A stretch of 64,000 bases of DNA, from the NCBI RefSeq assembly GCF_932294415.1, contig NC_065535.1, positions 25,446,782 to 25,510,781 of the forward strand. Reading direction: 5' to 3'. Below are positions 23,455 to 36,069 of the stretch, in pieces (the stretch's first letter is position 1; each line of letters begins with the position of its first letter). Under the pieces are notes generated by a model. The model had not been told where the DNA came from. It saw nothing but the letters and a program-made list of their open reading frames with translations, and did not search any database. The DNA is from Quercus robur (Eukaryota > Streptophyta > Magnoliopsida > Fagales > Fagaceae). A program made the position numbers and the translations under genes.

Positions 23455-24833
23455 TCATTCCATCCTCTTAGACTATCCAATTCTCATAAATATACAGTAG
23501 TCATACATATTAGAGGTATGAATTTGCTTCAGCATTTGTTGTCATGTAGTTATGATTTTTTGGTGATGATATTAAGCTAGACTTTGGATATATTCATGGT
23601 TAATGTCAGTTGTTTTGTTGTTTATCAAGCTTTTGGTTTGATTCTAATCATTATGCAGTGTCGAACTTTCATTGACATTGTCAGACATTTCCAATATCCT
23701 CCCGTTCTTTTTATTGAATCGCATATTTTCCCAATATGCCTCACTTGTGCAGTGGTGTATCACTAGAACATTGAGCGGCCAAATTAATATATGCAGAGAG
23801 GAAACGGAATAGGTTCTATCTTATCTTGAATTGTGGAAAAAAAATTGTTAAATGTCTGAGGAATTCTTCATATTGTGGATGGTCTTTGTACTCACTGGAA
23901 TCGGGATCAACTGCACTCCCATGATAATATTAGGGACATTTCGATTTTCAAGTTAACAGGATTCGTCACAAGTCATGGACATGTCGTCAACAATTTCCAC
24001 GTTTTATGGATTACGTCTCCATTCCTGCTTCTGCTACTAGGAAATGTAGTTGTTGCTTCTGCCTTTATATGGTTCTTTCTCCCTCCTCACTCAACTAAAC
24101 ATGCATGTACTATCATATCATATAAATTCACATGTCTCATAAAATCTAAATATGATGGTACATGCAATACATGTATTGCATGTACCATCATAATTGCATG
24201 TATTGCATGTACCATCATATTTAGAATTTTTTTTTTTTCCCAGTTTTTAACGCATACATGATTCTGGGAGTTGGGTATGGAATAACTATTTGATTTAAGT
24301 TTTGTATTAAGAATGATGATTAAAATCATGAGCTAAAAATTGGGCTGTTATTAATGTTGTGCTTAAAGATATGGGCATTTTGTAGTTGTCAAGTCCTATA
24401 AAAAACAGGTAAAAAAGATGAAACAAACTGTTCCATTTGTGACAGTGTTTCTCCAAATGTCAATTAGGCTGTGTGAGTTCTTGGATTCATTTGTTTCCAA
24501 TTGGGAAATTAGATTCCTAAGAATATGAAGCCTTTGCCTAGCCTTAGTTTTCGTTTACTGCGTCTAGTTGCCAACTGAGTTGAGGAATTAATTAGGGAAG
24601 GAAATGATTTTTTTTTTTTTAATATTTAAGCAAACAATAATAAAAGCCAAGTTTTTGTTTTTAGTTTTTATTGGAAACTAGTAGGAAACCCTGGCGATAC
24701 ACCAGAAAATGATTGAAAATGAAATCTAACAAATTCTTGTATTATTTTTATTTTATTTTTTATTGAATGTGATTTTTTTTTTTAAATAATATACTAATTG
24801 ACAATTATGAAAGATGGAGTATCATTTAATATA

Positions 24834-24876
<43 letters not shown>

Positions 24877-25012
24877 GAATGCCGCTATCCATAACTATTT
24901 GTTTTACCTTTGGAATTTCATAGGTAACTTGAGCTTCTAAGTAAGGTCATACATTTATTTCTAACCTCATAGCATTTGAAGCTCACAATATAAGACTATA
25001 AAGAGTCTCTAA
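23455..25012. other. Intergenic, no gene seen
   Basis: Downstream of the F-box pseudogene. No recognisable protein; frames at 23584 and 23875 lack any domain. It holds the palindrome at 24145-24225 and an (AT)n tract at about 24841-24872. Confidence 0.5.
24145..24225. repeat. Nested palindrome, 29-bp arms
   Basis: 24145-24173 is the exact reverse complement of 24197-24225 (TCTAAATATGATGGTACATG plus nine bases). A second, inner palindrome built from the same unit occupies 24154-24189, so the left arm can pair with either of two right partners. It could extrude as a cruciform or give two alternative RNA hairpins. Confidence 0.9.
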
Positions 25013-25430
25013 GTGCATTCACATTTGGTATTGCAAATGCTATATGTAAGAGAATTTTAGCATTAATGTACCAAACAAGCCCAGCATCAGGACTTGCAAA
25101 CATCAACTATTGCAAAAAAATTTGCAATAGTGCTACAGTGCAATTCTTCCTTTAGAATTACACTATGGCACTATTCTAAAAATTAAAAAAAACTAATATT
25201 TTACTCACTTTATCAATTCCTCTCTCTCTCTCACCGGGTTTTGGGTTTTTGCTTTTATTTGGGTTTTAGGATATATATTTTTATTATATAAATATATTAT
25301 TTTAATATGTTGTATTGTAAAATAAAAATTAGGATGCTGACAATATTGTAAAATAGTATGGTATAATTGATAAAGTAATTTTTTGAAATGATAAAATAGG
25401 ATGAGATAAAATTTTAGGATGTGAATGCTC
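25013..25430. mobile_element. MITE, GTGCATTCACAT-type ends
   Basis: 418-bp, AT-rich, with short inverted ends: left GTGCATTCACATTT, right complement GAGCATTCACATCC. Bordered by TAA on the left and TTA on the right, so the TSD is not clean. The end type is common among plant MITEs. The superfamily is left open. Confidence 0.55.
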
Positions 25431-28400
25431 TTACACAAAGTGCGGTTGCTTTTGCAACATGAAGAAACTCTTTGTACTGAAGAAAGTACTTTGGTATTTC
25501 GAAAAAAAATAAAAATAAAAAGTACTTTGGTCGTGAAATCGGCCCGTTTACATCTTCACATGGTTGAAGTAATAATAATGGGCCTACTATCTCAGAGGTC
25601 CTTTTGACGCGAACCTTTAGTAGTATTGCTGCATTAGCAAAGTCAATATGGAGCAGCGGTGCCCTCTGGCCTTTGTTTGTATGGAGAACTGAGGGACCAT
25701 TTAAACTGTATTTTTTTTTTTTTATATAATCCATTTAAACTGTATTAGGGGCATTGGCAACCCTCAGCTTTTGCTTCTTTTTTGGTTCCTTGGTCCGTAT
25801 GTATCTGTACAAGCATACATCATACACACGTGTCTTTGCATTAAATTTAATTTCAAAGGATTCATCTGAAATTATTTGAATTAAACCTCACAAATTAGAA
25901 AGGTAGGATAACGCCAAGAGGTTTGTAGGCTTGTAGTTCAACTAGTTCGCACATTTTGATGTTTTTAAAATATTCAAAGTTCAAATCCTCCATTCCCCAT
26001 TATAATAATTATCAAATTATCAACAACAAAAAAAAAATGATAAAATAACATTGCAACTTTTTTGTGATTAACATAAAAATGAACGACCAATTTAACATGA
26101 TAAATCACTATTCATGAGAGAATAAAATAAGCTTTGTTGAAGCTCGAGTATCGTTTGCACGAAGAATGCCAATGCAGGAGCACACTCACTAGCAAGATAT
26201 GCTATGCGGAATTTTGGGTGGGAAGTAAATCAGTAATCCACTTTTTAACATCCTAGATATTATCCCCTGTAATGCATTTAAATAAAGATTGTTCAGGTTT
26301 ACCCAAAAGAAAAGAAAAAAATACTAAAAAATAGCTATTGATATAAAATATTAAAATATTCACCTTGTCACATAAATTAAACTCACAGCTTCGATAGCTT
26401 CACACAATAGAAAATTAGCAAAATTCAAAGCAGTTGAAGGTTTCATCTTGGCTGGGACTTGAGAGAATAATGAGAGACCGTTGTTTGGGTATAATATAGG
26501 ACAGACCTGACATAAGTGGAAATAATTAACAAATTTAGCAAACAGGTTTTATCACATAGCTGCTTCAAACAAATAGTAAAGCCATGTTATAATAATACAT
26601 CACCAGCTTTGACAAACCAGACGCAAAGAGTGTTCATTTAAAAACTCAGTTTTATGCTAAACACACCAACAGTAACATCCCCCTACACGAATATGCTAGG
26701 TAATAATTACTGCGACCAAAATTGCTGAAACACCCCAGCAATTATTAATCGTTATTAATGATTCACATTTTACTCAGACATTTTACTGAACATTTCAAAG
26801 GTGTTTAGTTCACTGTAATTTTCATTACAATAAAATCACATTACCGTAACAATAAAATTATAGTGTTTGGTTTGTTAGTTTGTACGTGCATTACATTGCG
26901 GTAATCTAAGATTACCAAAATTTTCACATTATCATAAATCATGGTAATTTGATTACCTTGTTAAATAAGGGTAATCTTACATTACCTATTTTTGAAATTG
27001 TCATTTTGCGTGCCAAAATCCCATCTTTTTTCCAAAAAATTGTAAAAATCACTGTTTTGATCATGGCAATAAGAGAAAGCTAACCATGTTGGAACTTTAT
27101 CCGGATTGGATGTTAGATTACCTTGTTTTCCATGCTTAAGGTCAAAATGACCAAAACTCTCTTGTTGACTAGTTTTTGACCAAGTTGACTAGCGGTCAAA
27201 CTAAGTAAAAAAAATTCACCCAGATACTGAATTTCAGGATTCATGTGAAGATTAATATTTTTAAGCATTATTTAAAAGTTTGATCAAGTTTTATTGCAAT
27301 TAGCCTATATTTGACCCCCATTTTTTACCAAAAGAGATCTAATTGTTCAATCAGAATGACTTTTGGCCCATGTTGTAGATAATTTAATTCCCTCCAGTTT
27401 GACAGTTCATGGGTCCAAATCAGACTTAAAACAAGCAAGATATCAAAAAAAAAATCAAAAAAGTAATTAGATCGATTTGTTGGGAAATTACCTCAAATTC
27501 TAATTGTGAATTGGAAAGCTCATTTTGCTTTCTTTTTGAATAAGGAAAATTTAATTTCATTATTATTAGGTTTCCTTGATGTGGAAGAAAAGGTTATCCC
27601 TTAGAGTGGAAGAAAATGTTAATCCTTGCAGTGGAAGGAAAGCCTACTCATTGTCAAAGAAGTAATGTATTCTACGTCTATGAAGAAACATGAATTTAGT
27701 TTTATAAATAGACAGTGCTACAAATAATTTGATGGCTTTGCCCTAGGGGCCTTCCTAGTAGGAAGAGGGAAAAAAAATAGAATTAAGTATGAAACCAAGA
27801 GAGAAAAATGGATTATCGCTTGAGAGGTAGTGCAAGGAGAGAGATAACATGATTTGGATTTTGTTGACAACATTTTTTGTTAAGCGCACAAATCAAGGAG
27901 AATTTGTGAAACTTTGTTTGATGTCATAATGTGAAGAAATAAGAAGAAACCAAAATGAGCATAGTGAGTATATTTGAAAAGAAGAAGAAACCGTATAAAG
28001 TGAGCGCAATGAGTGTGTGAGAGCAAAGAAAAATATGAAATTTTCTTCAACCGTGAGATATACACTTGATAGAGGTATTGTAATTGATCTTCTAATAGCA
28101 GATTGATTCGAAGTTAGTCATGTGGTTTTTTTCCTTTCAAGGAGAAATAGTTTTCCATGTAAATTTATGTGTACTTATGTGTGATTGATATTTTGGCTTG
28201 GTAATTTTGGTGATAATATTTTTGGTGATTGATTAAAACTATTAGTTGATTTTCTTAATTCACAGAAGACTAGAGACATTTTTGGTTTGGTGGAGAAAGG
28301 GATAAGAACCCATGTTTGGAAGCAAAGGAGCTACGCTTGGATGAAAAGGAGCTTCCCCCGAAGTTGGCAGTGGTAATGGCAACGAACAAGAGCCACCAAC

Positions 28401-28471
28401 AATGATAGGCATAATGGCGACAAGTAAGAGCCCTCGTCAAAGTTAGAGTCGCCATTAATGATGGGCAAATC
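25431..28471. other. Long intergenic stretch, no gene seen
   Basis: No coding sequence recognised. About 26800-27000 contains GTGTTTGGTTTGTTAG and TTACATTACC motifs typical of AT-rich MITEs, perhaps a remnant. About 28300-28440 is less AT-rich (GCTACGCTTGGATG, GAGCTTCCCCCGAAG) and could be a fragment of a gene, but no frame is convincing. Confidence 0.45.
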
Positions 28472-28474
28472 TTA

Positions 28475-29211
28475 GGGTCCATTTGGCTGGAGGAGTGAAA
28501 AAGTGGGAGGATAGAAAATTGGTGAGAGGATGGAAAAGTAGGAGGATAGAAATGATTTAGTTTTCCCTCATGTTTTTGGATGGAATGGTGGAAAAACGAA
28601 AGGAGTGTAAAACTCTTTTATTTGGTTAAGGAGGAAAGTGAAAGGATAGAAATTGTAGTTTATAACATGTAAAAAATAATTTATTTGTACTCATTAAATA
28701 ATATAAAAATTAACACGTCATATATATAAACTTATATTATTTTTTTTGTTACTATAGATATTATAATCTAATAAATATATATATGGACATGTTGCTGGGT
28801 GGAAACAAAAAAAACTGGGCGACAAAAAAAATCTAGAAAATAGAGAGTAACCAAAACATGGAAAAAAAAGGGTGAGATGAATTACATTTGAGCTAAGGAG
28901 AGTGAAGAGGAGATACAAACAAAACAAGACATAAAGGTGTGTAAACTATGTGGGGGAAGTGGGTAGGGGTAGGAGAGATTCTTAAGAAGCATTAAAAATT
29001 TGGGAGCAATTTTTCATTGTGTTAGGACTAGAGTTTTCACTCTTTTTTTCTCTCCAATTCGAAAAGATGAATTTCTGGTAGGCAAGGAGAGAAAATGCGT
29101 ATGCCCCACCAAAAAATTTCTTTTCTTTCTCTCTTTACCAAACAACACTTAAACCATATTTTCTCTCATTTATTTTTCACCTCCCTGTTCCACCTCCAAC
29201 TAAACATACCC
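28475..29211. mobile_element. PIF/Harbinger-like MITE, TTA TSD (copy A)
   Basis: 737 bp, starting GGGTCCATTTGGCTGG and ending AACTAAACATACCC. It is flanked by TTA on both sides (28472-28474, 29212-29214), as for PIF/Harbinger/Tourist. The internal purine-rich left half (GGAGGATAGAAA repeats) and pyrimidine-rich right half (CTCTCC, CACCTCC) are partly complementary. Same family as 52034-52674. Confidence 0.75.
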
Positions 29212-29214
29212 TTA

Positions 29215-29519
29215 AGCTAGCTCGGTCTAAGAGAGAAAGTTGATGGTATGGGTATTAATGAGACACAATTATGTATGGCAAGTTTTATAATGGCTTAGTT
29301 TGTCATGTGATATTAAATTAAAATTTTTAAAAAGTGTACATAAAAATTAAAAACTAAAACACTAAGAAGTGTCCTTATTGCATTAAAAACCTGTACCGTT
29401 GTATGTGCGTAAGCTTTATCCAAAGTTTTATATCTAAATTACAATGTAGGATTAGACCGAAAGATCGAAGATAAATGTACGATAACCTATGCGCTTCAGC
29501 AAATTCTGATATTGTATCA
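29215..29519. other. Short intergenic stretch
   Basis: About 305 bp of unique AT-rich sequence between a MITE and the large LTR element; nothing recognised. Confidence 0.5.
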
Positions 29520-29524
29520 AATTC

Positions 29525-30469
29525 TGTTAGGCACATATTTTATGTAATTGGCTAATCTTTTGACAAAATGCACTTTACTTGTAATTGGATAGATCTAGGA
29601 TGGGTTTAAGATTTCAAGAAACATGTTGTTCAAGTCAAGTGTTAAAGTCATGAAGATCTGACCCAGAAACAAGTGAAGAAAAGCGGTTCATTAAAGCTCG
29701 ACAGCAATCTCAACAGAAAGACTTCTATCAAGATTTAATGTTGAAACTCGACAGAAGCTTGACACAAGCTGTATCTATCGAAAATTATGAAATCAGAAAT
29801 TCTAGATCTGATTTTCAGCCAATGCTTATGTATTGTGTAGGGTTTTTTTTCTCACAACCCTAGACCTATATAAAGATTTTTTTAAAGGCCGTCATGCATG
29901 CATTGTGTGACTAAAGGCAGAAATTTCTCTAATTCAACATTCTCTCTGAAAAAGTTACTGCGTTTTTACGCCAAGGGTTGTTCAAGCAATGAGGTTCCTA
30001 ATCTTCATTGCTGATGAAGTAAAGAACTTTGCAGCCAACATCTTCTTCAAGTTGGTGGAGTTAGTCACATACTAGGATCCATGTATCATAACCTTAGTCA
30101 TATACTAGGATTCGCGCATTGAACGGAGAGATTGCCGCTACAATACAAGTCCAATTGGATATTGGTGTAAAGGTTCAACTGTAGGTTAATATTTCAAGAT
30201 AGGCCAAAGGGTTTAGTCTTATACTTGTAACCACTTGTGATTGATAATAGTGGATTCTCGAGAATGGTGACCTTAAATTTACTCGGTGGGGTTTTGCCTC
30301 AATAGTTTTCTCCATTCATAAACAAATCACCTCTGTCAAATTTATTTTCCATTAAACTTAGTTATCTAGTGATTTGTTTGTACTACCACGCTATTGCATG
30401 TAATTTGACTAATTAATTAACTTGGGTAATTAATTAATTTGCAAAGGGTCGATTCATTTTGCCCTATCA
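29525..30469 (+). repeat. 5' LTR (945 bp)
   Basis: Starts TGTTAGGCACATATTTT and ends GCCCTATCA. Contains CTCGACAG/TCTATCGA repeats and a TATA box (TATATAAA, 29867-29874). Related solo LTR at 13171-14136 (reverse strand). Confidence 0.9.
29867..29874 (+). promoter_or_regulatory. LTR TATA box
   Basis: TATATAAA after a GGGTTTTTTTTCTCACAACCC block; the 3' LTR keeps the equivalent (ATATATAAGG, near 40141). Probable start region for the gag-containing genomic RNA. Confidence 0.6.
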
Positions 30470-30471
30470 AG

Positions 30472-30483
30472 TGGTATCAAAGC
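30472..30483 (+). promoter_or_regulatory. Primer-binding site
   Basis: TGGTATCAAAGC two bases after the 5' LTR: the tRNA-iMet site with one change from the usual TGGTATCAGAGC. Confidence 0.85.
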
Positions 30484-30540
30484 AGACACACTCTGATTAG
30501 GTTTAATCATTGTTGTGTAATCCATTGACCCCTGTTTGCC

Positions 30541-32404
30541 ATGGATAAAGGACAGTCTCTTATTATACCTCCTTTATTTGATGACACTAACTATGCATAC
30601 TGAAAAGTACGCATAAGAGTTTTCATGCAATCTTTAGATGAGAAAGTATGGCAAGCTGTGGAGATTGGTTGGACTAAGCCAAAGGAAGCACCGACTGATT
30701 CGGATGATACAAAGATCAAAGCAACAAACTACAACAGCAACGCATTGAATGCCATTTTTAGCGTGGTTACGAATGAGGAATTTAAGAAAATATCCTTGAT
30801 TGAAACTGCAAAGGAAGCATGGATCATTCTCCAGACAACCTATAAAGGAACTAAGGCTGTTAAAGATTCCAAACTTCAAAGGCTACAAGCTTTGAGGAGA
30901 TTAAGATGGAGGAAGATGAGTCATTCGATGAGTTTTATGCCAAACTCAAGGACATATCGAACTCAATCTTTAATCTTAAGGAAACTATTCCCGAACCCAA
31001 GGTCATAAGAAAGGTGCTAAGGTCTTTGCTTGAAAGATTCCATGCCAAGATCATTGCCATTGAAGAATCAAAGGATATTGACTCTATTCCTTTGACAGAA
31101 TTTATTGGAAACTTGCAAACCTATGAATTGGGTTTGACTAGACTTGGGAAAGGAACCAAAAGTAAGAGTATGGCACTGAAGGCCAAAAGTAATGAGACTG
31201 ATGAGTCTTCAGATGATGAAGATTCCAAGATGAAGTCCTACATTACAAGGCAATTCAAGAAGTTCATGAAGAATGTCAATGTGAAAGGTTTTGATAAGAA
31301 CCGTAAGCAATCCAATTCTTCACAATTCAAAAGTCAAGACAGAGGGAAGAAGGATGCTAAGGATAGCAGTCAGTATACTATTTCTTCCGGACCAAAGTGC
31401 TTTGGATGTCAAGGTTTTGGACACATGAAACAAGAATGTCCAACATATCTCAAATTGATTGGGAAAAGTAAGGTTCTTGCTGTTACCTTGAGTGATACTG
31501 AGCCTGAGACTAAGTCAAATGATAGTGATGACGAGGGAATCTTGAGTGCTTTCACTGCTACAGTAGATCCTACTGAAGGGATCGTAGAAGTAATGGATGA
31601 AAAAGAGGACTTGGTGGAATCTAAGTTTGAGAAAATGGATGAACAAGATGACATCCATACAGCCTATGCAAAATTGTACAAGGTTTTTTAAAAGCATGGG
31701 AAACTGTATAGGCTGGCCACCAAGAAGCTGAGAGATGCAGAGCTAGATCGAGAGGAGTTTTCTACCAAGGTTGATGAAGCCAATCAAACCATTGGAGCTT
31801 TGCGGTTCGAGAGCAACTTCCTTGCTGAAAGGAAAAAAAAGCTTAAGGCGAAGCTGTTACAAGTCAAAACTCAATTGGAGAGGAATTCTAGTGCAAAACT
31901 CGACGAGATGTTGAGTTTTTAGAAAGCTGCTTCTGACAAAACCGGTTTGGGGTAGGATTTCTCTTCTCCTTATATTGCCTCCTCTAGAACAATGAATCTA
32001 AAACTGAAACAGCTAGTGATAACATAAATAAAGGCAAATCTATTATAGGAGCACCCTCTAAGGTTGAAAAGAAAGAAACTAGAAACCCTAAGACTAAGGA
32101 AAACAACAAAAAGTCTGAACAAAAGAAGCCGCATTTCTATCATCACTGCGAAGTTTCAGGGCATACACATCCAAATTGCTATAAGTGGTTAGCCTCTCAA
32201 GAAAGGAATAGCATGCTCTCGTCAGGAAAACAGAATCAGTTTCCATCCTCTCTGGCTCCTCTGGGAGATCTTCTTAAGGCCATTATGTTCCTTTCGAGCC
32301 TTAATGGATTCAATTCTTCCCCCTCACCTCAGGATCAAAGGTTCACAAAAAGGAAAGGTCCTTTCTCCAATTCCAAAGTGTGGAAGGAAAAGGGCTCAAA
32401 GTAA
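30541..32404 (+). pseudogene. Copia-type gag, broken
   Basis: Encodes a long gag-like protein (about 620 codons). Starts at an ATG 58 nt after the primer site. Seen: DUF4219/UBN2 region (about 30541-31100; LFDDTNY, then EAWIILQTTYKG); a first CCHC knuckle with all ligands (CFGCQGFGHMKQEC, about 31399-31440); acidic linker; coiled-coil segment (about 31700-31920); a second knuckle whose first Cys is replaced by Tyr (about 32132-32175); a Ser/Pro-rich end. Breaks: TGA at 30601, frameshift near 30890, TAA at 31689, TAG at 31920 and about 31953, another shift before 32020. No protease follows the knuckles. In copia elements gag is usually fused to pol; here the frame ends at 32404. Confidence 0.85.
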
Positions 32405-33808
32405 TTCAGTCACTTTTTCTCTCTCTCCCTTTATGTTCTTGCATAACTTGTTTGTTTTGCTTTATAGTTGTTTTTGAGTCAATCTAGTCTTTATGCTTTG
32501 TGTGTTTCTTTCCTTCATGTTTTTGTTTTGTTTGTTTTCAGTTTTGTTTTATTTTGTTTTACATAAAAATAAAAATCAAAAATTGAAAAATAAAAAAAAA
32601 ATTACAAAAACAATGTGTGTTTGTGTATATTGGTACTTGTGTACCTTGGATGGCCATTGAAACAAAATTTCTAAACTTTGTATCTCTTGTAGTTTAGATG
32701 AGCATTTTAATGCACAACTAATCAAGTGAGCTTTGTGGCTCGTTTTGGTGATGAGTACGATTAAATAATCTTTTATACTTAATACTCATATCATTGTTTT
32801 TGATAGGAAGGACTAGAAAATCCTAAGAGAAATGCATAAATAACCATCTCACCACTAAAATCCGCCAATCATGTACAACATCTGTGTGCTTCAGCATAAC
32901 AAAATTGTAATGTTTTGGCTTACATAATTGGGTATTTTCTTCTCTCTCTTATATGCTCATGTATGATATGTTCAAAAAGAAAATATGCAAAGAATATAAA
33001 AGCAAAAATAATCAAAATGCTTTTAAAAATGGTTGTAAGCATGTTTTTAAGAGATGTGGGAGTTATATGATGTACTTCAAAGGTGATAGTCCCCATCAAA
33101 CAGTTATGATTGTGTGTGAGTATATTAAATTTTCTCATACCTCAAATCGTCATAATATAAGAAACTTATGCACTCTTGCTATGTTTCACACACAACACGC
33201 AAAATTCTTCGTTACTTTTGATACATGTGAAGGTACAATATAATTTGGCCATCATAAGGAATACATGTGTTAATATATGCTCACTAAACTGTCTTAACTT
33301 GTTTCTGAAATATAAAATTGGTTAGACTCATTTAGTGTGTGTGTGTGTGTGCGCTTTTGGATCTATGGATGCTATGCTTATATGTTAAGAGATGTCTTGA
33401 GAGCTTAACATGTTGATTGGATCTTTAGTTGAGTAACTTGCTTGTTGCATTCATCTTTCTATGTTTTTCCTCCTTGAAAAACTCATTTTCTTCAAGCTTG
33501 AGAGCTTCTCGACAGATTCTCTTTCTATTGAGCCTTCTTTCTCTTTTCTCGAGAGATCTCGACAGATTCTCAATCCATCGAGAATTCTGGGTATCTTCTC
33601 AATAGATTTTCAATAGCTTCTTCGATCCATTAAACCAAATTTCTGAGCATTCTGTCTGACCGATAGCTTCTCAACAAATCTTCGATCCATCGAGATCACT
33701 CGTTTGCCGTTGACAAATCTTCGACAACACCTCGATAGATTAATTTCTGTCAAGATTTAGTGCTCGACAGATTCTCAATACAAACCTCGATCCATCGAGC
33801 TTCATTTT
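32405..33808 (+). other. Internal non-coding region of the LTR element
   Basis: About 1.4 kb with no pol-like protein in any frame. A (TG)n tract lies at about 33338-33352. From about 33490 to 33800 there are repeated TCGACAGATTCTC / CGATCCATCGAG units, the same kind of sequence as in the LTR U3, immediately upstream of a second TATA box. Confidence 0.6.
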
Positions 33809-33818
33809 CTATATATAG
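33809..33818 (+). promoter_or_regulatory. Candidate internal promoter for the second ORF
   Basis: CTATATATAG preceded by the GTCGAG-rich repeat block and followed by a CT-rich leader (CTCTCTCTCTCGATC, about 33869). A possible 5' UTR intron runs from GGTATG (33958) to the AG at 34326-34327, eight bases before the ATG at 34336. This suggests transcription separate from the LTR; unproved. Confidence 0.45.
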
Positions 33819-34335
33819 CTGAGGTGCAATTCAGATTTCACTTTCTCTCATATCTCTCGACAAAAATCTCTCTCTCTCTCTCGATCTAATCTTATCTCCC
33901 TCACTCAAATCTTCACTCCAATCAAGTTTTCGGCCTAGTTCAAGCCTCATTCTTGCGGTATGACCTCTAAATCTTCTCTTTCTCATACATTTCATGCATT
34001 TAAACCTAAGTTTTGGGGTTTTTCAAAAATTTTGGGGTTTTTGAGTTTTTCATGAAATTTTTGGGTTGGGTTTTGTGAAATTGTTGATATATGATCATGC
34101 ATTGCATTCTCATTGCATTATAACAATGTTTCATGCATATTAGATGTGTGTGCTTGATTATTGTTATGAGTGCTAATAGGTTTGGATTGGGTTTTACCCA
34201 TGATGTTTTTATTTTGCACGTCACATGTTCATGCATTTTTCATGCATTTTTCATGCATACGTTCTTTCTTTTCTTTCCTATTCTGAACTTGTGTCTCTAT
34301 ATTTCTCTCTTTCTCTCTCTCGGATAGACTGTGTT

Positions 34336-35510
34336 ATGGCACCAAAGAAAGAAAATCCACTCTGGCTTGGAACCCTCTTCGTGGTTCTAGGTCATCCTCT
34401 TCTGATCATCTTGTTCCCTTTCATATTTAGTTCCGTGATAAGAATGCCAAGACGAACTTCTTTGAGAACTTCCAGAACCGTGGCGTTCATTCGGAACGCC
34501 AAGTCATTCTATCGTACTTCTCCAACATTACTCTACCCGAAGTCATTTAAACTCGAGGATGGGAGTCCCTCTGTGGGAAACCCGAGAAGTGTCTAGTCGT
34601 GTTTATTCAGGAGTTTTACTCCAATATGCACGGCATCGATACCTCTGTACCTCGTTTTGTTACGACATTTTGAGGTACACGTATCGTAGTTACTCCGGAT
34701 CTTATATCCGAGGTACTACACGTTCCTAGGGTAGCGCATCCTGACTACCCTAGCTGTGATCGTTTACGGACTGTGTCCAGAGACAAGCTTATCTCTCACT
34801 TTTGTAAGGCTCCTTCTATATGGGGTAGTAAGCTAAACACCCCATGCTTGGGCTTTGCCAAAAGCCCGAGATTCCTTAACATGGTGATAACATTCACTCT
34901 CACTCCTTTGTCTCACTATAACTCCATCACTAAGCCTCGTGCTTATTTTCTTCTTTCCTTGATGAAGGATCTTTCCATTAACTTTCCCTTTCACCTCATT
35001 ACATCTATCATAGATGTGTATCAGGATACCACTACTCGCGAAAAGCTCATCTTTCCTTCGGCTATCATGCGGATCCTTCAGCACTTTCACATTCACATTC
35101 CTCTCTCTCCTCTCTTCACCATTATAAGTGTCGTATGCACTGGTTCTGTCCAGCAGAGTGAGGCCCAGCTTCGACCGAAGCGGCCATGAGTGGAGACGAC
35201 CGATCCTGCAACTTCTGTTGTTCCATCTTCCTTGGCTCCTTCTCCTTCCCCGGTTGGTGGAGAGACCCTGAAGGCCATCGTGGTGCAACCTCAACAGATG
35301 GAGGCTGACTTTGGTGGTCGTCTTGACTATCTCACAGATGAGATGTGTCAGATGAACACCCGAGTCAGTCGCATTGCCCACAAACAAGCTTGCATGATTG
35401 GCTTTGCTCCTTCACCTTCTTCTTCTCCAAAGGCCTTGGCTGATGATGCTGATAATGATGAGGATGATGCTAGCTCTTCTGGTGATAATGAGATGATGAC
35501 CTCTCAATGA
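34336..35510 (+). pseudogene. Second ORF, 'putative plant transposon protein'-like
   Basis: A decayed frame of about 390 codons. Core text (about 34596-35189) includes PRVAHPDYPSCDRLRTVSRD, FLNMVITFTLTPLSHYN and RAYFLLSLMKDLSINFPFH, the pattern I know from repeat-encoded plant proteins labelled 'putative plant transposon protein' (Pfam, I believe PF20167). Then a nuclear-type basic stretch (LRPKRP), a Ser/Pro linker, a short coiled coil (about 35330-35385) and an acidic tail (DDADNDEDDASSSGDNE). Start: ATG at 34336 in a Lys-rich context, with an indel in the A-run at 34343-34355. In-frame stops TAG 34428, TAA 34548, TGA 34671 and TGA 35187; most could come from C-to-T change. It does not resemble RT, integrase, protease or envelope. 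Function unknown. Confidence 0.7.
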
Positions 35511-36057
35511 CTTACCCTTTGTCGTTCGTGACAAAAAGGGAGAGTAGTTTTGGTTTTGAGAGTAGTCTTGTACTTAAGGGGAGAGTTAGTATAAGACATT
35601 TTTTGTTAGGGGGAGTGTGTATATCTTTTTGAGGGATGTAGTGAGGTTTACATGTACTTTTCTGTTCTTCTTTTTACATTAGCCTTTTGTATACCGATCT
35701 TGTGAACATTTATTACATACATTGTATTTTTTTTTTCCATATATATGATGATGATGTATGCTTTTCTTCACCTACCTCTACATATGTTGTTTCTTTTTTC
35801 TCTTTATACACACGTTTCTTTATGTACGCAATATTTATTTTTGTTTCACACATGATGCCTTGATGAGTTTTGTTTTAGTGTTTCAAAAAGATAAGTTGTG
35901 AAAGTCTATCTTGCCATGAACTCTCTTCTTGCAAAGTTTTTCAAGAGTTTGTAGTAGGGATAGATTTATTTTGTAATACAACAAGTGGCTATAAGTTTAG
36001 TGATTTAAGACTTCTCTCATGATTATTTGTTTTGTTATGGTTTTGTCACAAATTTCC

Positions 36058-36068
36058 AAAGGGAGAGA
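36058..36068 (+). promoter_or_regulatory. Polypurine tract of the LTR element
   Basis: AAAGGGAGAGA just before the 3' LTR; confirms orientation and that the two ORFs lie inside one LTR element. Confidence 0.85.
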
Positions 36069-36069
36069 T

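Noticed and set aside
24087..24329. 80-residue frame with His/Ala/Ile repeats
   Set aside because: The repeats are the nested palindrome read as codons.
26800..27010. Possible MITE (GTGTTTGGTTTGTTAG text)
   Set aside because: Only one end is recognisable and no duplication flanks it; mentioned in the intergenic entry only.
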